Origin: Haemophilus influenzae
GTDB taxonomy: Bacteria; Pseudomonadota; Gammaproteobacteria; Enterobacterales; Pasteurellaceae
Direction: 5' to 3'
Assembly: GCA_923172585.1 (NCBI GenBank)
Contig: OV298644.1
Location: 389,427-453,426, forward strand
Length of the DNA stretch: 64,000 nt
This document shows, one piece after another, positions 42,025 through 52,881 of the stretch (within the stretch, counting starts at the first letter, position 1; each line of letters starts with the position of its first letter). Below the pieces are notes generated by a model. The model was not told where the DNA came from and made no database searches. It saw only the letters and a list, made by a program, of their open reading frames with translations. The position numbers and the translations under genes are program-made.

Positions 42025-42579
42025 ATGCAAAAACTAAAAGATATTGAACAAGGTATATTGATCGATTGTCGGCAAATTCAGTCACCTCACTTCGATAAAC
42101 GCCTAAATCTACAGGATATTTCACTTTTGGTTATTCATTATATTAGTCTGCCGCCAGAACAATTTGGTGGCGGATATGTGGATGATTTTTTTCAAGGAAA
42201 ATTAGATCCTAAGATTCATCCTTATTTTGCAGAAATTTATCAAATGCGTGTTTCAGCACATTGTTTGATCGAACGAAATGGGCGAATTACGCAATATGTC
42301 AATTTTAATGATCGCGCTTGGCACGCAGGCGTATCTAATTTTCAAGGACGAGAAAAATGTAATGATTTTGCCATTGGAATTGAGCTGGAGGGGAGTAATG
42401 AACAGCCTTTTACCGACGCTCAATATTTTTCATTGCAAGAACTTACTAACGTAATAATGAAAAGTTACCCGAAGATTACGAAAAATCGAATTGTTGGACA
42501 TTGCGATATTTCGCCAGGACGTAAGATCGATCCTGGTCAATATTTTGATTGGGAACGTTATTTATCCAGTGTGAAATAA
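42025..42579 (+). CDS. ampD: N-acetylmuramyl-L-alanine amidase AmpD
   Basis: A 184-residue cytoplasmic zinc amidase that cuts the peptide from anhydro-muropeptides in wall recycling. Zinc ligands are the histidine in LLVIHYIS, and histidine plus aspartate in VGHCDISPGRKIDPG. The substrate groove segments SAHCLIERNGRITQYV and RAWHAGVSNFQGREKCND are typical. Divergent from pilA with the CRP-S site in the gap. Loss of AmpD would derepress AmpC in species with AmpR; no ampC/ampR is seen here. Confidence 0.96.
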   Translation: MQKLKDIEQGILIDCRQIQSPHFDKRLNLQDISLLVIHYISLPPEQFGGGYVDDFFQGKLDPKIHPYFAEIYQMRVSAHCLIERNGRITQYVNFNDRAWHAGVSNFQGREKCNDFAIGIELEGSNEQPFTDAQYFSLQELTNVIMKSYPKITKNRIVGHCDISPGRKIDPGQYFDWERYLSSVK

Positions 42580-43211
42580 CCTGCATAAAAATTAAACATC
42601 AAATTTTGAGGTATTCTGTGTATTATAAATGCGTTCACTCTTTTAACTCTAACTAGTTGAATTAAAAGGAATAAATTTAAATCTGAAATTTTATTAAAAA
42701 AGTTAATTTGAGTTATACAACATTATAGATTTTCTCAACCACAATTTTATCCACAGAAATATTGAATAACTCAAAGAGATGATAAAAAGATCTTTTGTGA
42801 ATAAAACTGTTTTAAAAATTGTATTTTTTTACCGCACTTTCTTCCATTTTTGAATGTGAAAAGTGCGGTTTATTTTTGTTTAAGACCTTTTGGTTGGAAA
42901 TAACCCTATTTATTTTGAAGTTTGATGTAATAAGGATCTTTGCCTGTTTTTACGAGATCAATTCACAATCAGAAATCCATTATTCACAATGTTATCCACA
43001 ACATAGATACTTTTCGTCATATAAACAAAATAAGAATATTTTGTTGTCTAGAATTTTCCCCTATCCGTAAAAATTGTATATTTTTAACCGCTCTTTAGGT
43101 TCAAACCCAATGTGCGGTTATTTTTATTGATTTTCCTCTTTTCGCTTTTTGCGATTTTTTCTAAAATGTGATACTTTTTCGCCGTCAATAAGACATCAAA
43201 CACAAATCAAT
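42580..43211. other. Large intergenic region with DnaA-box cluster
   Basis: About 630 AT-rich bases without a convincing gene. Four matches to the DnaA box TTATNCACA occur: 42747-42755 (TTATCCACA, plus), 42796-42804 (minus), 42980-42988 (TTATTCACA, plus) and 42992-43000 (TTATCCACA, plus). A paired-uptake-core hairpin sits between them (42831-42869). An 83-codon open frame at 42819-43070 starts inside that hairpin and lacks a ribosome site; I do not call it. Confidence 0.6.
42831..42869 (+). terminator. Inverted pair of uptake cores acting as terminator
   Basis: ACCGCACTT (42831-42839) and AAGTGCGGT (42861-42869) form a stem extended by T/A pairs, with TTATTTTTG after it. Such inverted pairs are known terminators in Pasteurellaceae. 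It would stop ampD transcripts. Confidence 0.75.
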
Positions 43212-44111
43212 ATGAACGACGAACAGCAAAATTCAAACCAACCTGAAAATACGAAAAAACCTTTTTTCCAATCTTTATTCGGTCGCTTTTTTCAAGGCGA
43301 ACTAAAAAATCGTGAAGAACTTGTGGAAGTGATTCGCGATTCAGAACAAAACGATTTAATTGATCAAAATACGCGTGAAATGATTGAAGGCGTGATGGAA
43401 ATTGCGGAACTTCGTGTTCGTGATATTATGATTCCTCGTTCACAAATTATTTTTATTGAAGATCAACAAGATTTAAATACTTGTTTAAACACAATTATTG
43501 AATCCGCACATTCTCGTTTTCCTGTGATTGCCGATGCCGATGACCGCGATAATATCGTGGGCATTTTGCACGCAAAAGATTTATTAAAATTTTTACGTGA
43601 AGATGCCGAAGCGTTTGATTTATCTTCATTATTACGCCCCGTCGTGATTGTGCCAGAAAGCAAAAGAGTGGATCGTATGTTAAAAGATTTTCGCTCTGAG
43701 CGTTTCCATATGGCCATTGTGGTGGATGAATTTGGTGCAGTGTCAGGGCTTGTTACCATTGAAGATATTTTGGAACAAATTGTTGGCGATATTGAAGATG
43801 AATTTGATGAAGAAGAGATTGCGGATATTCGTCAGCTTTCTCGTCATACTTATGCTGTGCGTGCGCTCACCGATATTGATGATTTCAATGGGCAATTTAA
43901 TACGGATTTTGATGATGAAGAAGTAGATACCATTGGCGGTCTGATTATGCAGACTTTTGGTTATTTACCAAAACGTGGGGAAGAAATTATTTTGAAAAAT
44001 CTTCAATTTAAAGTGACTTCTGCAGATAGTCGTCGATTAATTCAACTTCGAGTCACAGTGCCAGATGAACATTTGGCAGAAATGAATAATGTAGATGAAA
44101 AATCTGAATAG
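43212..44111 (+). CDS. corC: CorC/HlyC-family CBS-domain protein
   Basis: A 299-residue soluble protein with two CBS domains (roughly residues 70-190, starting [16 protein letters not shown]) and a C-terminal CorC_HlyC domain ([19 protein letters not shown]). In enterics CorC is linked to magnesium/cobalt resistance with CorA; membrane-less CBS proteins of this type bind adenine nucleotides. ATG at 43212 fits the family start; the frame to 43149 adds no conserved residues. It precedes lnt with overlap or close spacing, the usual ybeX-lnt pairing. Confidence 0.92.
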   Translation: MNDEQQNSNQPENTKKPFFQSLFGRFFQGELKNREELVEVIRDSEQNDLIDQNTREMIEGVMEIAELRVRDIMIPRSQIIFIEDQQDLNTCLNTIIESAHSRFPVIADADDRDNIVGILHAKDLLKFLREDAEAFDLSSLLRPVVIVPESKRVDRMLKDFRSERFHMAIVVDEFGAVSGLVTIEDILEQIVGDIEDEFDEEEIADIRQLSRHTYAVRALTDIDDFNGQFNTDFDDEEVDTIGGLIMQTFGYLPKRGEEIILKNLQFKVTSADSRRLIQLRVTVPDEHLAEMNNVDEKSE

Positions 44112-45663
44112 GATTTTATTATCAATTAAATTTATGAATAAATATTTAACTTATTTTATTGCTTTTATATCGGGTTTAGTCGGTGTTTTTGCCTTTTCGC
44201 CATTTGATTATTGGCCTTTAGCCTATGTGTCTTTACTCGGTTTACTTTATGTCGCTAAAAATCCTAAAAAATCCACCGCACTTTTATCCACTTTCTTGTG
44301 GGCGATGGGATTTTTCTGCTTTGGAGTAAGTTGGCTTAATGTTAGCATCCATCAATTTGGTGGTGCGTCGTTAGGTGTGAGTTATTTCCTTGTCGGTTTG
44401 CTTGCGGCTTATCTTGCGCTATATCCAATGCTCTTTACCTATTTAGTTCAGCGTTTCAAAGTGCAAAGTGCGGTAATTTTTGCCGTGATTTGGACATTGA
44501 CAGAATTTTTACGGGGTTGGATTTTTACTGGTTTTCCTTGGCTTCAGTTTGGTTATACACAAATTGACAGCCCATTTTATGGTATCGCCCCGATTTTTGG
44601 GGTAACAGGATTGACATTCTTTACCCTTTGGGCAAGTGCGGTCATTTTTAATCTCGTTTCCTCTTTGTTTAAAACGAAAAATCTTAAATTAGTTTTAGCG
44701 AATGCTTTGTTATTGATTATCGTAGGGGGATTAAGTGCTTATTCATCGCGAATTCACTTTGTAAAATCTGTTGAAAATAAGGCAATTTCAGTCACGCTTG
44801 CGCAAGGCAATATTGAACAAAACCTTAAATGGGATCCTAATTATTTCTATTCTACTTTGGCAATTTATCAAAAATTAATCGCAGAAAATCTTGGTAAAAC
44901 CGATTTAATTATTTTGCCTGAATCAGCCTTGCCAACCCTTGAAAATGCAATTACACCATTTTTTGAAAAATTAGAGCATGCTGCTAAAGAGACTAAAACG
45001 GAGATTATGATTGGAACGGTATTCCAAGATACAAAATCTGGTAAGTTATTAAATTCAATTATGACTACTGGAAACCCAGATTTTCCTTATCAACCAGATA
45101 CGCCAAATCGTTATAATAAACATCATCTCGTGCCTTTCGGGGAATATGTTCCGCTAGAAAGTATTTTGCGACCGCTTAATTCAGTGTTTAATTTACCAAT
45201 GTCAGCATTTCAAAGTGGAGAGGCAGTTCAACCCTCTTTAATCGCAAAAAAACGTGCTTTTTCGCCAGCAATTTGTTATGAAATTATTTTCGGCGAGCAA
45301 GTGCGACAAAATTTGAAACAAGATACGGATTATTTGCTCACCTTATCTAATGATGCGTGGTTTGGCGATTCTATTGGGCCTTGGCAACATTTACAGATGG
45401 CAAGAATGCGAGCTTTAGAATTAGGCAAACCGCTTATTCGTGCAACAAATACGGGGATTTCAGTTTTTGTTGATGCGCAAGGTAAGGTATTAGCACAAGC
45501 CCCGCAATTTATTGAAACAACTTTGACTTATAAAATTGCACCTGCGGAAGGCAAAACCCCTTATTCTGTGTTAGGAAATATGCCTTTGTATGCTTTATCT
45601 TTATTGTTTTTACTCTTGCACAGTATGATGGCGTTTATTCGTCGTAAGATGAATATCTTATAA
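44095..45663 (+). CDS. lnt: Apolipoprotein N-acyltransferase
   Basis: An inner-membrane enzyme that adds the third acyl chain to the N-terminal cysteine of lipoproteins. About six membrane helices lead into a periplasmic nitrilase-like domain. The catalytic triad segments are LPESALPTL (Glu), [13 protein letters not shown] (Lys) and [12 protein letters not shown] (Cys). The start at 44095 gives 522 residues and overlaps corC by 17 bases; ATG 44134 (509 residues, [11 protein letters not shown]) is a good alternative, and neither has a clear ribosome site. Three uptake cores fall inside. Confidence 0.95.
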   Translation: MKNLNRILLSIKFMNKYLTYFIAFISGLVGVFAFSPFDYWPLAYVSLLGLLYVAKNPKKSTALLSTFLWAMGFFCFGVSWLNVSIHQFGGASLGVSYFLVGLLAAYLALYPMLFTYLVQRFKVQSAVIFAVIWTLTEFLRGWIFTGFPWLQFGYTQIDSPFYGIAPIFGVTGLTFFTLWASAVIFNLVSSLFKTKNLKLVLANALLLIIVGGLSAYSSRIHFVKSVENKAISVTLAQGNIEQNLKWDPNYFYSTLAIYQKLIAENLGKTDLIILPESALPTLENAITPFFEKLEHAAKETKTEIMIGTVFQDTKSGKLLNSIMTTGNPDFPYQPDTPNRYNKHHLVPFGEYVPLESILRPLNSVFNLPMSAFQSGEAVQPSLIAKKRAFSPAICYEIIFGEQVRQNLKQDTDYLLTLSNDAWFGDSIGPWQHLQMARMRALELGKPLIRATNTGISVFVDAQGKVLAQAPQFIETTLTYKIAPAEGKTPYSVLGNMPLYALSLLFLLLHSMMAFIRRKMNIL

Positions 45664-45712
45664 AAACACCAGTTAAAATGACCGCACTTTTTCATTCATA
45701 TAAATAAACATT

Positions 45713-46450
45713 ATGCGCATACCAAGAATTTATCATCCAATATCCCTTGAAAATCAAACTCAATGTTATCTTTCAGAAGACGCGGCAAATCACGTTGCTC
45801 GAGTGTTAAGAATGACAGAAGGCGAACAGCTTGAACTCTTTGATGGTTCTAATCATATTTATCCAGCAAAAATTATTGAGTCAAATAAAAAGTCCGTAAA
45901 AGTAGAGATTTTGGGGCGTGAGCTTGCGGATAAAGAATCCCATTTAAAAATCCATTTAGGACAAGTGATTTCTCGCGGAGAACGAATGGAATTTACTATT
46001 CAAAAATCGGTGGAATTGGGTGTGAATGTGATTACGCCATTATGGTCAGAACGCTGTGGCGTAAAACTTGACGCAGAGCGGATGGATAAAAAAATCCAAC
46101 AATGGCAAAAAATTGCGATTGCAGCTTGTGAGCAATGCGGTCGTAATAGCGTGCCAGAAATTCGTCCACTGATGAAATTACAAGATTGGTGTGCAGAAAA
46201 TGATGGTGCATTGAAATTGAATTTACATCCACGCGCGCACTATTCTATTAAAACCTTACCGACTATTCCTGCTGAGGGTGTTCGCTTATTAATTGGCTCG
46301 GAAGGTGGATTATCAGCACAAGAAATTGCCCAAACTGAACAGCAAGGATTTACTGAAATTTTATTAGGAAAACGTGTTTTACGTACTGAAACTGCATCAC
46401 TTGCAGCGATAAGCGCATTGCAAATTTGTTTTGGGGATTTAGGCGAATGA
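45713..46450 (+). CDS. rsmE: 16S rRNA m3U1498 methyltransferase RsmE
   Basis: A 245-residue SPOUT-fold enzyme with an N-terminal PUA-like domain ([22 protein letters not shown]) and the knotted C-terminal SAM site ([13 protein letters not shown] and [16 protein letters not shown]). It methylates U1498 in the decoding region. Its stop overlaps the yqgE start (ATGATG), and yqgF follows, giving rsmE-yqgE-yqgF, a common proteobacterial cluster. An uptake core lies just upstream (45681). Confidence 0.96.
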   Translation: MRIPRIYHPISLENQTQCYLSEDAANHVARVLRMTEGEQLELFDGSNHIYPAKIIESNKKSVKVEILGRELADKESHLKIHLGQVISRGERMEFTIQKSVELGVNVITPLWSERCGVKLDAERMDKKIQQWQKIAIAACEQCGRNSVPEIRPLMKLQDWCAENDGALKLNLHPRAHYSIKTLPTIPAEGVRLLIGSEGGLSAQEIAQTEQQGFTEILLGKRVLRTETASLAAISALQICFGDLGE

Positions 46451-47007
46451 TGGAATTACAAGGAAAATTTTTGATCGCAATGCCACATTTAGACGATTAT
46501 TTTAATCGCACGGTGGTGTTTATGTGTGAGCATAATGAACAGGGTTCAATGGGTTTGGTAATTAATCAGCCGACAGATTTAAGCATTGCGGAACTTTATT
46601 CAAAACTCAATTTTATGATGAAAAATGACCGCACTTTTGGTAATGAAGTGGTGGTTGCGGGTGGGCCTGTGCATACAGAAAGAGGGTTTATTTTACATAA
46701 GAATACGCTTAATGCTTTTCAACATACTTACAAAGTCACAAAGGAACTTTCAATGACAACCTCCGCTGATGTGGTGGAAACGCTAGGTTCAACTTTTGCG
46801 CCTGAAAAATATCTTGTTGCGCTAGGATGTTCAAGCTGGGGGGCTGGTCAGTTAGAAAAAGAAATCAGAGATAATGCGTGGTTGGTGGTGTCATCTAACG
46901 ATCAAATTTTATTTGATATGCCCTATGAAGATCGTTATGCTGCAGCCAATCAGCTACTTGGTATTCATCCTTATAATTTTGCGTTAGCGCAAGTAGGGCA
47001 TAGTTAA
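46447..47007 (+). CDS. yqgE: YqgE-family protein (DUF179)
   Basis: A 186-residue cytoplasmic protein with the family marks [50 protein letters not shown] and [16 protein letters not shown]. The molecular function is unknown. ATG at 46447 overlaps the rsmE stop and keeps the usual length; the stop overlaps the yqgF start by one base (TAATG), so all three are probably coupled. Confidence 0.94.
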
Positions 47008-47426
47008 TGGGAATTACCGCTCTGGCTTTTGATTTTGGCACTAAAAGTATCGGTTGTGCCATAGGACAAAGTATTACTGGCACAGCACAAGCCTTGCCCG
47101 CTTTTAAGGCGCAAGATGGCATCCCAAATTGGGAAGCGATTGAGAAATGTTTGAAAGAATGGAAACCAGATGTTGTCATTGTTGGTCTTCCTCTAAATAT
47201 GGACGGAACAGAACAAGATCTCACTCTACGTGCTCGTAAATTTGCAAATCGTTTACAAGGTCGTTTTGGCGTTAATGTTCATTTACAAGATGAACGATTA
47301 ACCACCACGCAAGCTCGTAGTGAAATTTTTGAACGTGGTGGTTTTAAAGCATTAAAAAAAGGCAAAATCGATGGGGTGTCAGCTTGTTTAATTTTAGAGA
47401 GCTGGTTTGAATACGCTGAATATTAG
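47007..47426 (+). CDS. yqgF: Holliday-junction resolvase-like YqgF (RuvX)
   Basis: A 139-residue RNase H-fold protein: [18 protein letters not shown] (first acidic strand), [28 protein letters not shown] and a C-terminal [14 protein letters not shown]. coli YqgF is tied to 5' processing of pre-16S rRNA and to transcription antitermination. It is the last gene of the rsmE-yqgE-yqgF set and converges with rdgC. Confidence 0.95.
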
Positions 47427-47475
47427 ATTCACATTGTAAAAATAAACTTCATTTTAGAATGATTAAAGCGCGATT

Positions 47476-48384
47476 TTATAATCTCGCTTTTTCGCCACCA
47501 AATTCATCTAATAAATTTTCGGTGAGTTTGGCTAAAATACCAGTCATCAGTACAAAATCTGCATCGAAACGCTGTGCAAAATCTTCTTTCAGAATATCAT
47601 CATTTTTTTCCCGTACAGTATCTGCAAATTTTAAACGTTTGATTGTGCAATCTTCGTTAAAAACGAAAGTTAAGGTATCTTCCCATTCTAAGGCTAATTT
47701 ACTTACTACTTTTTTGCCATCTTGCAGAAGAGCGAGAATTTCTTCATTTTCTAAAGGTTGTTTTTTGCAACGGATAACGCTGTCTTCCTGACTGCCACGA
47801 AGCTCGGCTTCTTCCAATGCAAGTAACCAATGCGGCAAATTATCTTGAAGGATCCAATTGGTTAAAATCGTGCTAGGTTCATTAGCAAAGGCTAAAGGCA
47901 CGACAGGGAGCGAACCTAAGGATTTACGCAGTAATGCGAGCGCATCTTCCGCGCGTTTACTTGATGCGGCATCAACATGAACAAGATTATTTTCCGTATC
48001 AATCCATAGTGCCGTATGCTGATTTTTACTAAATGCACGAGGTAATAAATTCATAACAACATCATCTTTTAATGTCTGTTTTTCTACCTTTTTAAGTTTG
48101 CGATTTTCTTTTTGTTCAAGGCTTTCAATGCGGTCATCTAATTCACGTTTGACCACATTTGCCGGCAAGATTTTTTCTTCTTTTTTGGCGATTAATAGAA
48201 TTTGTTTTCCAACAGAAAAATAGAGTAAATCAGCGCCTCTTAATGGAGCAGACCAGCCAAATTTACTTTGATCTTGAGTGCCGCAAGGATGGAATTGACA
48301 ATCTTCTAGTTGAGTTTGTAGTTGTGTAAGATCCCAATCTAGCGGTTTAGTCAGTCTATAAGTCATTAAATTTTTGAACCACAT
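47476..48384 (-). CDS. rdgC: Recombination-associated protein RdgC
   Basis: A 302-residue ring-shaped DNA-binding protein that limits RecA loading. The start MWFKNLMTYRLTKPL and the FHPCGTQDQSKFGW segment are typical, as is the central LRKSLGSLPVVPL. Intact and of normal length. Divergent from proC, with ordinary promoter space between. Confidence 0.95.
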   Translation of the reverse strand: MWFKNLMTYRLTKPLDWDLTQLQTQLEDCQFHPCGTQDQSKFGWSAPLRGADLLYFSVGKQILLIAKKEEKILPANVVKRELDDRIESLEQKENRKLKKVEKQTLKDDVVMNLLPRAFSKNQHTALWIDTENNLVHVDAASSKRAEDALALLRKSLGSLPVVPLAFANEPSTILTNWILQDNLPHWLLALEEAELRGSQEDSVIRCKKQPLENEEILALLQDGKKVVSKLALEWEDTLTFVFNEDCTIKRLKFADTVREKNDDILKEDFAQRFDADFVLMTGILAKLTENLLDEFGGEKARL

Positions 48385-48449
48385 CGTAACACTTCCTTCA
48401 ATATAGGGTAGAATGTGCGGTATTATAGCCCATAAAAGTAGGAAAAACG

Positions 48450-49265
48450 ATGCAACACAAATTGATTGCCTTTATTGGTGGCGGCAATATGGCACAAGCT
48501 ATTATTCTTGGATTATTGAAACAAGGTTATCCTGCCGAGCAAATTATTGTGAATGATCCAAATGAAGAAAAAAGAGCATTTTTTGCCAATCTTGGCGTAG
48601 CAACTTCAGAAAATAATGTGGAAAGTGCAACCAAAGCTGAGGTTGTGTTGCTTGCGGTAAAACCTCAAATGATGGCTGATGTTTGTTTGCCACTAAGTGC
48701 GGTGGATTTTTCCGACAAATTATTAATTTCCATTGCTGCGGGTATTTCAACTGAACGCTTGAACACATTAATTCCAAGCCTAAAATCGATAGTACGCGTC
48801 ATGCCAAATACGCCCGCATTGGTGGGGGAAGGTATGGCGGGTTTATTTGCACCGAAAAATACGAGTGAAAATTACCGCACTTTTGCACAAGATTTATTGG
48901 GAGCAGTGGGAAGAACGGTTTGGGTGGATGATGAAACTCAAATGCACGCAGTCACTGCCGCTTCAGGAAGTAGTCCTGCCTATTTCTTTTTAATGCTGGA
49001 AGCGATGCAGCAAGCCTTAATCAAAATGAATATAGATGAAAAAACAGCGCGTGAATTAGTCCAGCAAGCCATGCTTGGTGCAGCCAAAATGGTGACAGAA
49101 AATCCGCAAATTGCACTTTCAACTTTGCGTGAAAATGTTACCTCGAAAGGTGGCACTACTGCGGCAGCGTTAGCAGTATTTGACGCACAACATTTTAATC
49201 AAACAATAGAGCAAGCTATGCAGGCTTGTTTGTCTCGTTCACAAGAAATGGAAACTTTATTCTAA
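48450..49265 (+). CDS. proC: Pyrroline-5-carboxylate reductase
   Basis: A 271-residue NAD(P)H enzyme making proline. The Rossmann start is [18 protein letters not shown], with [25 protein letters not shown], and the C-terminal [18 protein letters not shown] and [14 protein letters not shown] signature. AGGAAAAACG precedes ATG. Its stop overlaps the next gene's start (TAATG), implying co-translation with the MFS gene, although no functional link is evident. Confidence 0.97.
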   Translation: MQHKLIAFIGGGNMAQAIILGLLKQGYPAEQIIVNDPNEEKRAFFANLGVATSENNVESATKAEVVLLAVKPQMMADVCLPLSAVDFSDKLLISIAAGISTERLNTLIPSLKSIVRVMPNTPALVGEGMAGLFAPKNTSENYRTFAQDLLGAVGRTVWVDDETQMHAVTAASGSSPAYFFLMLEAMQQALIKMNIDEKTARELVQQAMLGAAKMVTENPQIALSTLRENVTSKGGTTAAALAVFDAQHFNQTIEQAMQACLSRSQEMETLF

Positions 49266-50431
49266 TGCAAGTTCGTCCTTTTTATTGGCTCGCACTGAGC
49301 TTTCTAGGTTACTACTGCGCTTATGGCGTATTTTTGCCTTTCTTTCCCGCATGGTTAAAATCACAACAATATGGGGAGGAAATGATTGGTTTGGTTATCG
49401 GGAGTGCTTATATTTTCCGATTTGCGGGCGGATTATTTTTTTCATCGCTGATTAAAAAAGCCAATCATATTATTATTTCCTTACGCCTATTGGCGTTAGC
49501 ATCGGCAATTATTATGGCGGCTATGAGTTTAGTTGCGCATAATTTTTGGCTGTTATTTATTGCTATCGGTTTGTATGCTTCTGTGAATTCAGCAGGAATG
49601 CCGATTGGGGATTCGTTGGCATCCACTTGGCAACGCCAAATCGGCTTGGATTACGGCAAAGTCCGTTTGATTGGTTCTGCTGCCTTTATCCTTGGCGTAG
49701 TGGTGTTCGGCGGCATGATTGGTTGGGTTGGCGAGCAAAATATCGTGTGGATTTTAACCGCACTTTTATCTTTCTATACCATCATTCAGCTTTTAAAACC
49801 GACCATTCCCCCAAAAGATGAAATACCTGAAGATGGCGTTCAAAATGATGTTGGTTTTATTGCTTTACTGAAAAATCCGATGACATTACGAGTCATGATA
49901 GCAGTAGGGCTGATTCAAGGCTCTCATGCGGCTTATTATGTTTATAGCACGATTTATTGGACAAGTATTGGGATCTCCGTTTCTCAAACGAGCTTACTTT
50001 GGGGCATTGGCGTATTAGCGGAAATTGTATTATTTTTCTTCTCTCGTCGTTTATTTCAAAATATTTCTATCAGCATACTACTTTATATTTCTGCGCTTGC
50101 GTGCATCGGACGCTGGGCTGTAATAGGATATATTGACGATTTCTGGTTGATATTCTTATTGCAACTTATACACAGTTTAACCTATGCCGTTTGCCATTAT
50201 GCGATTGTTCGCTATATCACCACGCAACCGCAAAGCCATATTGCGAAGTTACAAGGTTTGTATAATGGTTTATCCAATGGTGTGCTCATTGCTATTTTCA
50301 CTGCGATTGCTGGCATGATTTATCCAACGTCGCCAGCGATGACATTTGTATTTATGAGTATCATCGCAGCTGCAGCATTTTTTGTGATTCCACGTAAATT
50401 AAATGCCTTTTTGATTGTTCAGCATAAATAG
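49265..50431 (+). CDS. MFS transporter, PPP/HcaT-like family
   Basis: A 388-residue, 12-helix carrier of the MFS_1-like/HcaT family. It shows the family's short first loop ([34 protein letters not shown]) and the [15 protein letters not shown] helix-5 segment. HcaT of E. coli is named for phenylpropionate, but the true substrate here is unknown. ATG 49265 overlaps the proC stop. Intact. Confidence 0.9.
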   Translation: MQVRPFYWLALSFLGYYCAYGVFLPFFPAWLKSQQYGEEMIGLVIGSAYIFRFAGGLFFSSLIKKANHIIISLRLLALASAIIMAAMSLVAHNFWLLFIAIGLYASVNSAGMPIGDSLASTWQRQIGLDYGKVRLIGSAAFILGVVVFGGMIGWVGEQNIVWILTALLSFYTIIQLLKPTIPPKDEIPEDGVQNDVGFIALLKNPMTLRVMIAVGLIQGSHAAYYVYSTIYWTSIGISVSQTSLLWGIGVLAEIVLFFFSRRLFQNISISILLYISALACIGRWAVIGYIDDFWLIFLLQLIHSLTYAVCHYAIVRYITTQPQSHIAKLQGLYNGLSNGVLIAIFTAIAGMIYPTSPAMTFVFMSIIAAAAFFVIPRKLNAFLIVQHK

Positions 50432-50461
50432 GACGTATCGCTTTCCTTGTAGAAAAGTAAT

Positions 50462-51355
50462 ATGAAAAATCTTGCACTTATTGATTTGTTTCTTAACGAA
50501 TATTGGATTGAAAAAGGGCTTTCAGAAAATACCGTTCAATCTTATCGTTTGGATTTAACCGCACTTTGTGATTGGTTGGATAAAAACGACTTGTCTTTGG
50601 AAACTTTAGATGCTGTTGATTTGCAAGGTTTTCTAGGAGAGCGTTTGGAGAAAGGTTACAAAGCCACGAGCACTGCGCGAATGTTAAGTGCAATGCGTAA
50701 ACTTTTCCAATATTTATATCGGGAAAAATATCGAGTGGATGATCCAAGTGCGGTGCTAAGTTCGCCTAAATTACCCAGTCGCTTGCCAAAATATTTAACC
50801 GAGCAACAAGTGTCTGATTTGCTCAATACGCCAGATGTTGAAGTGCCTTTGGAGTTGCGTGATAAAGCAATGTTGGAGTTGCTTTATGCAACGGGGCTTC
50901 GTGTAACGGAGTTAGTTTCGCTTACGATTGAAAACATGAGCGTGCAACAAGGCGTGGTGCGAGTGATTGGTAAAGGGAACAAGGAACGTATTGTGCCAAT
51001 GGGGGAAGAAGCTGCCTATTGGGTTCGTCAATTTATGCTTTATGGTCGCCCTGTGCTATTAAATGGGCAGAGTTCTGATGTTGTGTTTCCAAGTCAGCGC
51101 ACACAGCAAATGACTCGTCAAACTTTTTGGCATCGTGTAAAACATTATGCCATTCTCGCAGATATTGATGCTGAAGCACTTTCCCCTCACGTTCTTCGCC
51201 ATGCTTTTGCCACCCATTTAGTGAATCACGGTGCGGATTTACGCGTGGTACAAATGTTGTTGGGTCATACAGATTTATCTACAACACAGATTTATACTCA
51301 CGTGGCAAAAGAAAGATTGAAACGATTGCATGAAAGATTTCATCCTAGAGGATAA
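50462..51355 (+). CDS. xerD: Tyrosine recombinase XerD
   Basis: A 297-residue site-specific recombinase that, with XerC, resolves chromosome dimers at dif. The SAM-like N-terminal domain (SENTVQSYRLDLTALCDWL) precedes the catalytic domain: arginine in YATGLRVTELVSL, lysine in GKGNKERIVP, HVLRHAFATHL, and LGHTDLSTTQIYTHV with the nucleophilic tyrosine. Length and catalytic set are complete. Closer to XerD than XerC. Confidence 0.95.
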   Translation: MKNLALIDLFLNEYWIEKGLSENTVQSYRLDLTALCDWLDKNDLSLETLDAVDLQGFLGERLEKGYKATSTARMLSAMRKLFQYLYREKYRVDDPSAVLSSPKLPSRLPKYLTEQQVSDLLNTPDVEVPLELRDKAMLELLYATGLRVTELVSLTIENMSVQQGVVRVIGKGNKERIVPMGEEAAYWVRQFMLYGRPVLLNGQSSDVVFPSQRTQQMTRQTFWHRVKHYAILADIDAEALSPHVLRHAFATHLVNHGADLRVVQMLLGHTDLSTTQIYTHVAKERLKRLHERFHPRG

Positions 51356-51527
51356 TTTCGGGGTAAATTTTTATAGTTTTAAAGATTGATTGTGGATTTC
51401 TTATTGATTAATTAATTTGACACGCATCACAAATTTTGAATAAAAAATTAGACAGCTCAAGCATATTTTGCTATCTTGCGAAGAATTTCGACATTTGTTC
51501 TATCGAAAAGTAATTTTGGATTCTAAA

Positions 51528-51815
51528 ATGAAAAAAATCACGCTTTTTTTTACCGCACTTTTATGCTTATTTTCAACTTCTGTTTTAGCCGAATCTAATT
51601 CAATACCTAAACAATGTGAACAACTATTTAAAGAAACAGAGAATTTGATTGCCCAAGCAGAAAAACAACCTGGAACCCACATTCAAGTAAATAAAATCAA
51701 AAGTAAACTAAACCAAAGCAAACAACAAATTCTTCAAATGGAATTAGCGACTCAGTTAAAAAGTTGTGAAGTGGGTTTAGCAAAATTAAGTAATTTGAAA
51801 AGTTATAGTGAGTAA
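51528..51815 (+). CDS. Small secreted protein of unknown function (DUF5339-like)
   Basis: A 95-residue protein with a clear signal peptide (MKKITLFFTALLCLFSTSVLA, cleavage after the last A), then a charged, helical, Gln/Lys-rich mature part with two cysteines (PKQCEQLF and LKSCEVGL) that could form one disulfide. ATG at 51528 is chosen because it begins the signal peptide; the frame to 51468 does not. I see no functional motif. The uptake core at 51552 encodes part of the signal peptide (FTALL). Confidence 0.8.
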   Translation: MKKITLFFTALLCLFSTSVLAESNSIPKQCEQLFKETENLIAQAEKQPGTHIQVNKIKSKLNQSKQQILQMELATQLKSCEVGLAKLSNLKSYSE

Positions 51816-51817
51816 TT

Positions 51818-51851
51818 AAAAAAGCCTTATTGAGTACAATAAGGCTTTTTT
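51818..51851. terminator. Bidirectional terminator between small secreted protein and ruvB
   Basis: AAAAAAGCCTTATTG pairs with CAATAAGGCTTTTTT around AGTA. T-runs are present on both strands, serving both convergent genes. Confidence 0.93.
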
Positions 51852-51866
51852 AGTGGTTAAATTTAT

Positions 51867-52874
51867 CTAGTCTGATAATTTCTGCAAACCAAAATGACGA
51901 TAAGTTTGCGATGTTGCAATACGGCCACGCGGCGTTCTTTGTAGAAACCCCTGTTGAATCAAATAAGGCTCTAACACATCTTCAATGGTATCACGTTCTT
52001 CGCCAATTGCAGCAGCAAGATTATCTAGCCCCACAGGGCCACCATCAAAACGCTCAATAACTGCAGACAACAACTTTCTATCTAAATAATCAAATCCAGC
52101 ATCGTCTACATCTAGCATTGAAAGTGCTTGTTTTGCCACCTCTACAGAAATTACTCCCCCATTACGCACATCTGCATAATCACGCACACGTCGTAATAAA
52201 CGGTTTGCAATTCGAGGCGTGCCTCGTGAACGACGAGCCACCTCGAAAGCGGCTTGTTGTTCTAATTCAAGATTTAAACAGTCCGCACTTCTTGCAACGA
52301 TAGATGTTAAATCTTCTACAGAATAAAACTCCAAACGTTGCACAATGCCAAAACGATCACGCAATGGAGAAGTCAAAGAACCCGCTCTAGTGGTCGCACC
52401 AACCAAAGTAAAAGGGGGCAAATCTAATTTAATGGAACGAGCAGCGGGTCCTTCGCCAATCATAATATCCAACTGATAGTCTTCCATTGCTGGATAAAGG
52501 ACTTCTTCAATAGCAGGGGAAAGTCGATGGATTTCATCAATAAATAACACATCATGCGGTTCAAGATTGGTTAGCATTGCAGCCAAATCGCCCGCTTTTT
52601 CTAACACAGGCCCTGATGTCGTACGAATATTCACGCCCATTTCATTTGCCACAATATTAGCAAGGGTTGTTTTTCCCAAGCCAGGAGGGCCAAAAATCAA
52701 TAAATGATCTAAGGCATCTTGACGTAGTTTGGCTGCCTTGATGAAAATATCCATCTGCTCGCGCACTTGCGGCTGCCCAACATAATCTGCTAATAGTTTA
52801 GGACGAATAGCACGGTCAATAACATCTTCATCAACCTTAGCTTGCCCGCTAATAATTCTATCTGCTTCAATCAT
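51867..52874 (-). CDS. ruvB: Holliday junction helicase RuvB
   Basis: The 335-residue AAA+ motor of branch migration. Walker A is [10 protein letters not shown], Walker B FIDEIHRL, sensor 1 VGATTRAG, arginine finger region LRDRFG, and sensor 2 with [13 protein letters not shown], followed by the winged-helix C-terminus (FLQRTPRGR). It is separated from ruvA by 7 bases, so the two are co-translated; ruvC lies upstream. Confidence 0.98.
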   Translation of the reverse strand: MIEADRIISGQAKVDEDVIDRAIRPKLLADYVGQPQVREQMDIFIKAAKLRQDALDHLLIFGPPGLGKTTLANIVANEMGVNIRTTSGPVLEKAGDLAAMLTNLEPHDVLFIDEIHRLSPAIEEVLYPAMEDYQLDIMIGEGPAARSIKLDLPPFTLVGATTRAGSLTSPLRDRFGIVQRLEFYSVEDLTSIVARSADCLNLELEQQAAFEVARRSRGTPRIANRLLRRVRDYADVRNGGVISVEVAKQALSMLDVDDAGFDYLDRKLLSAVIERFDGGPVGLDNLAAAIGEERDTIEDVLEPYLIQQGFLQRTPRGRIATSQTYRHFGLQKLSD

Positions 52875-52881
52875 ATTTTTC

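Noticed and set aside
42819-43070. 83-codon open frame between ampD and corC
   Set aside because: It starts inside a terminator hairpin, lacks a ribosome site and shows no family resemblance.
42580-43211. Chromosomal replication origin
   Set aside because: DnaA boxes are present, but no AT-rich 13-mer array is obvious, the usual origin neighbours are absent, and the H. influenzae origin is known from another locus. Kept only as a DnaA-box cluster.
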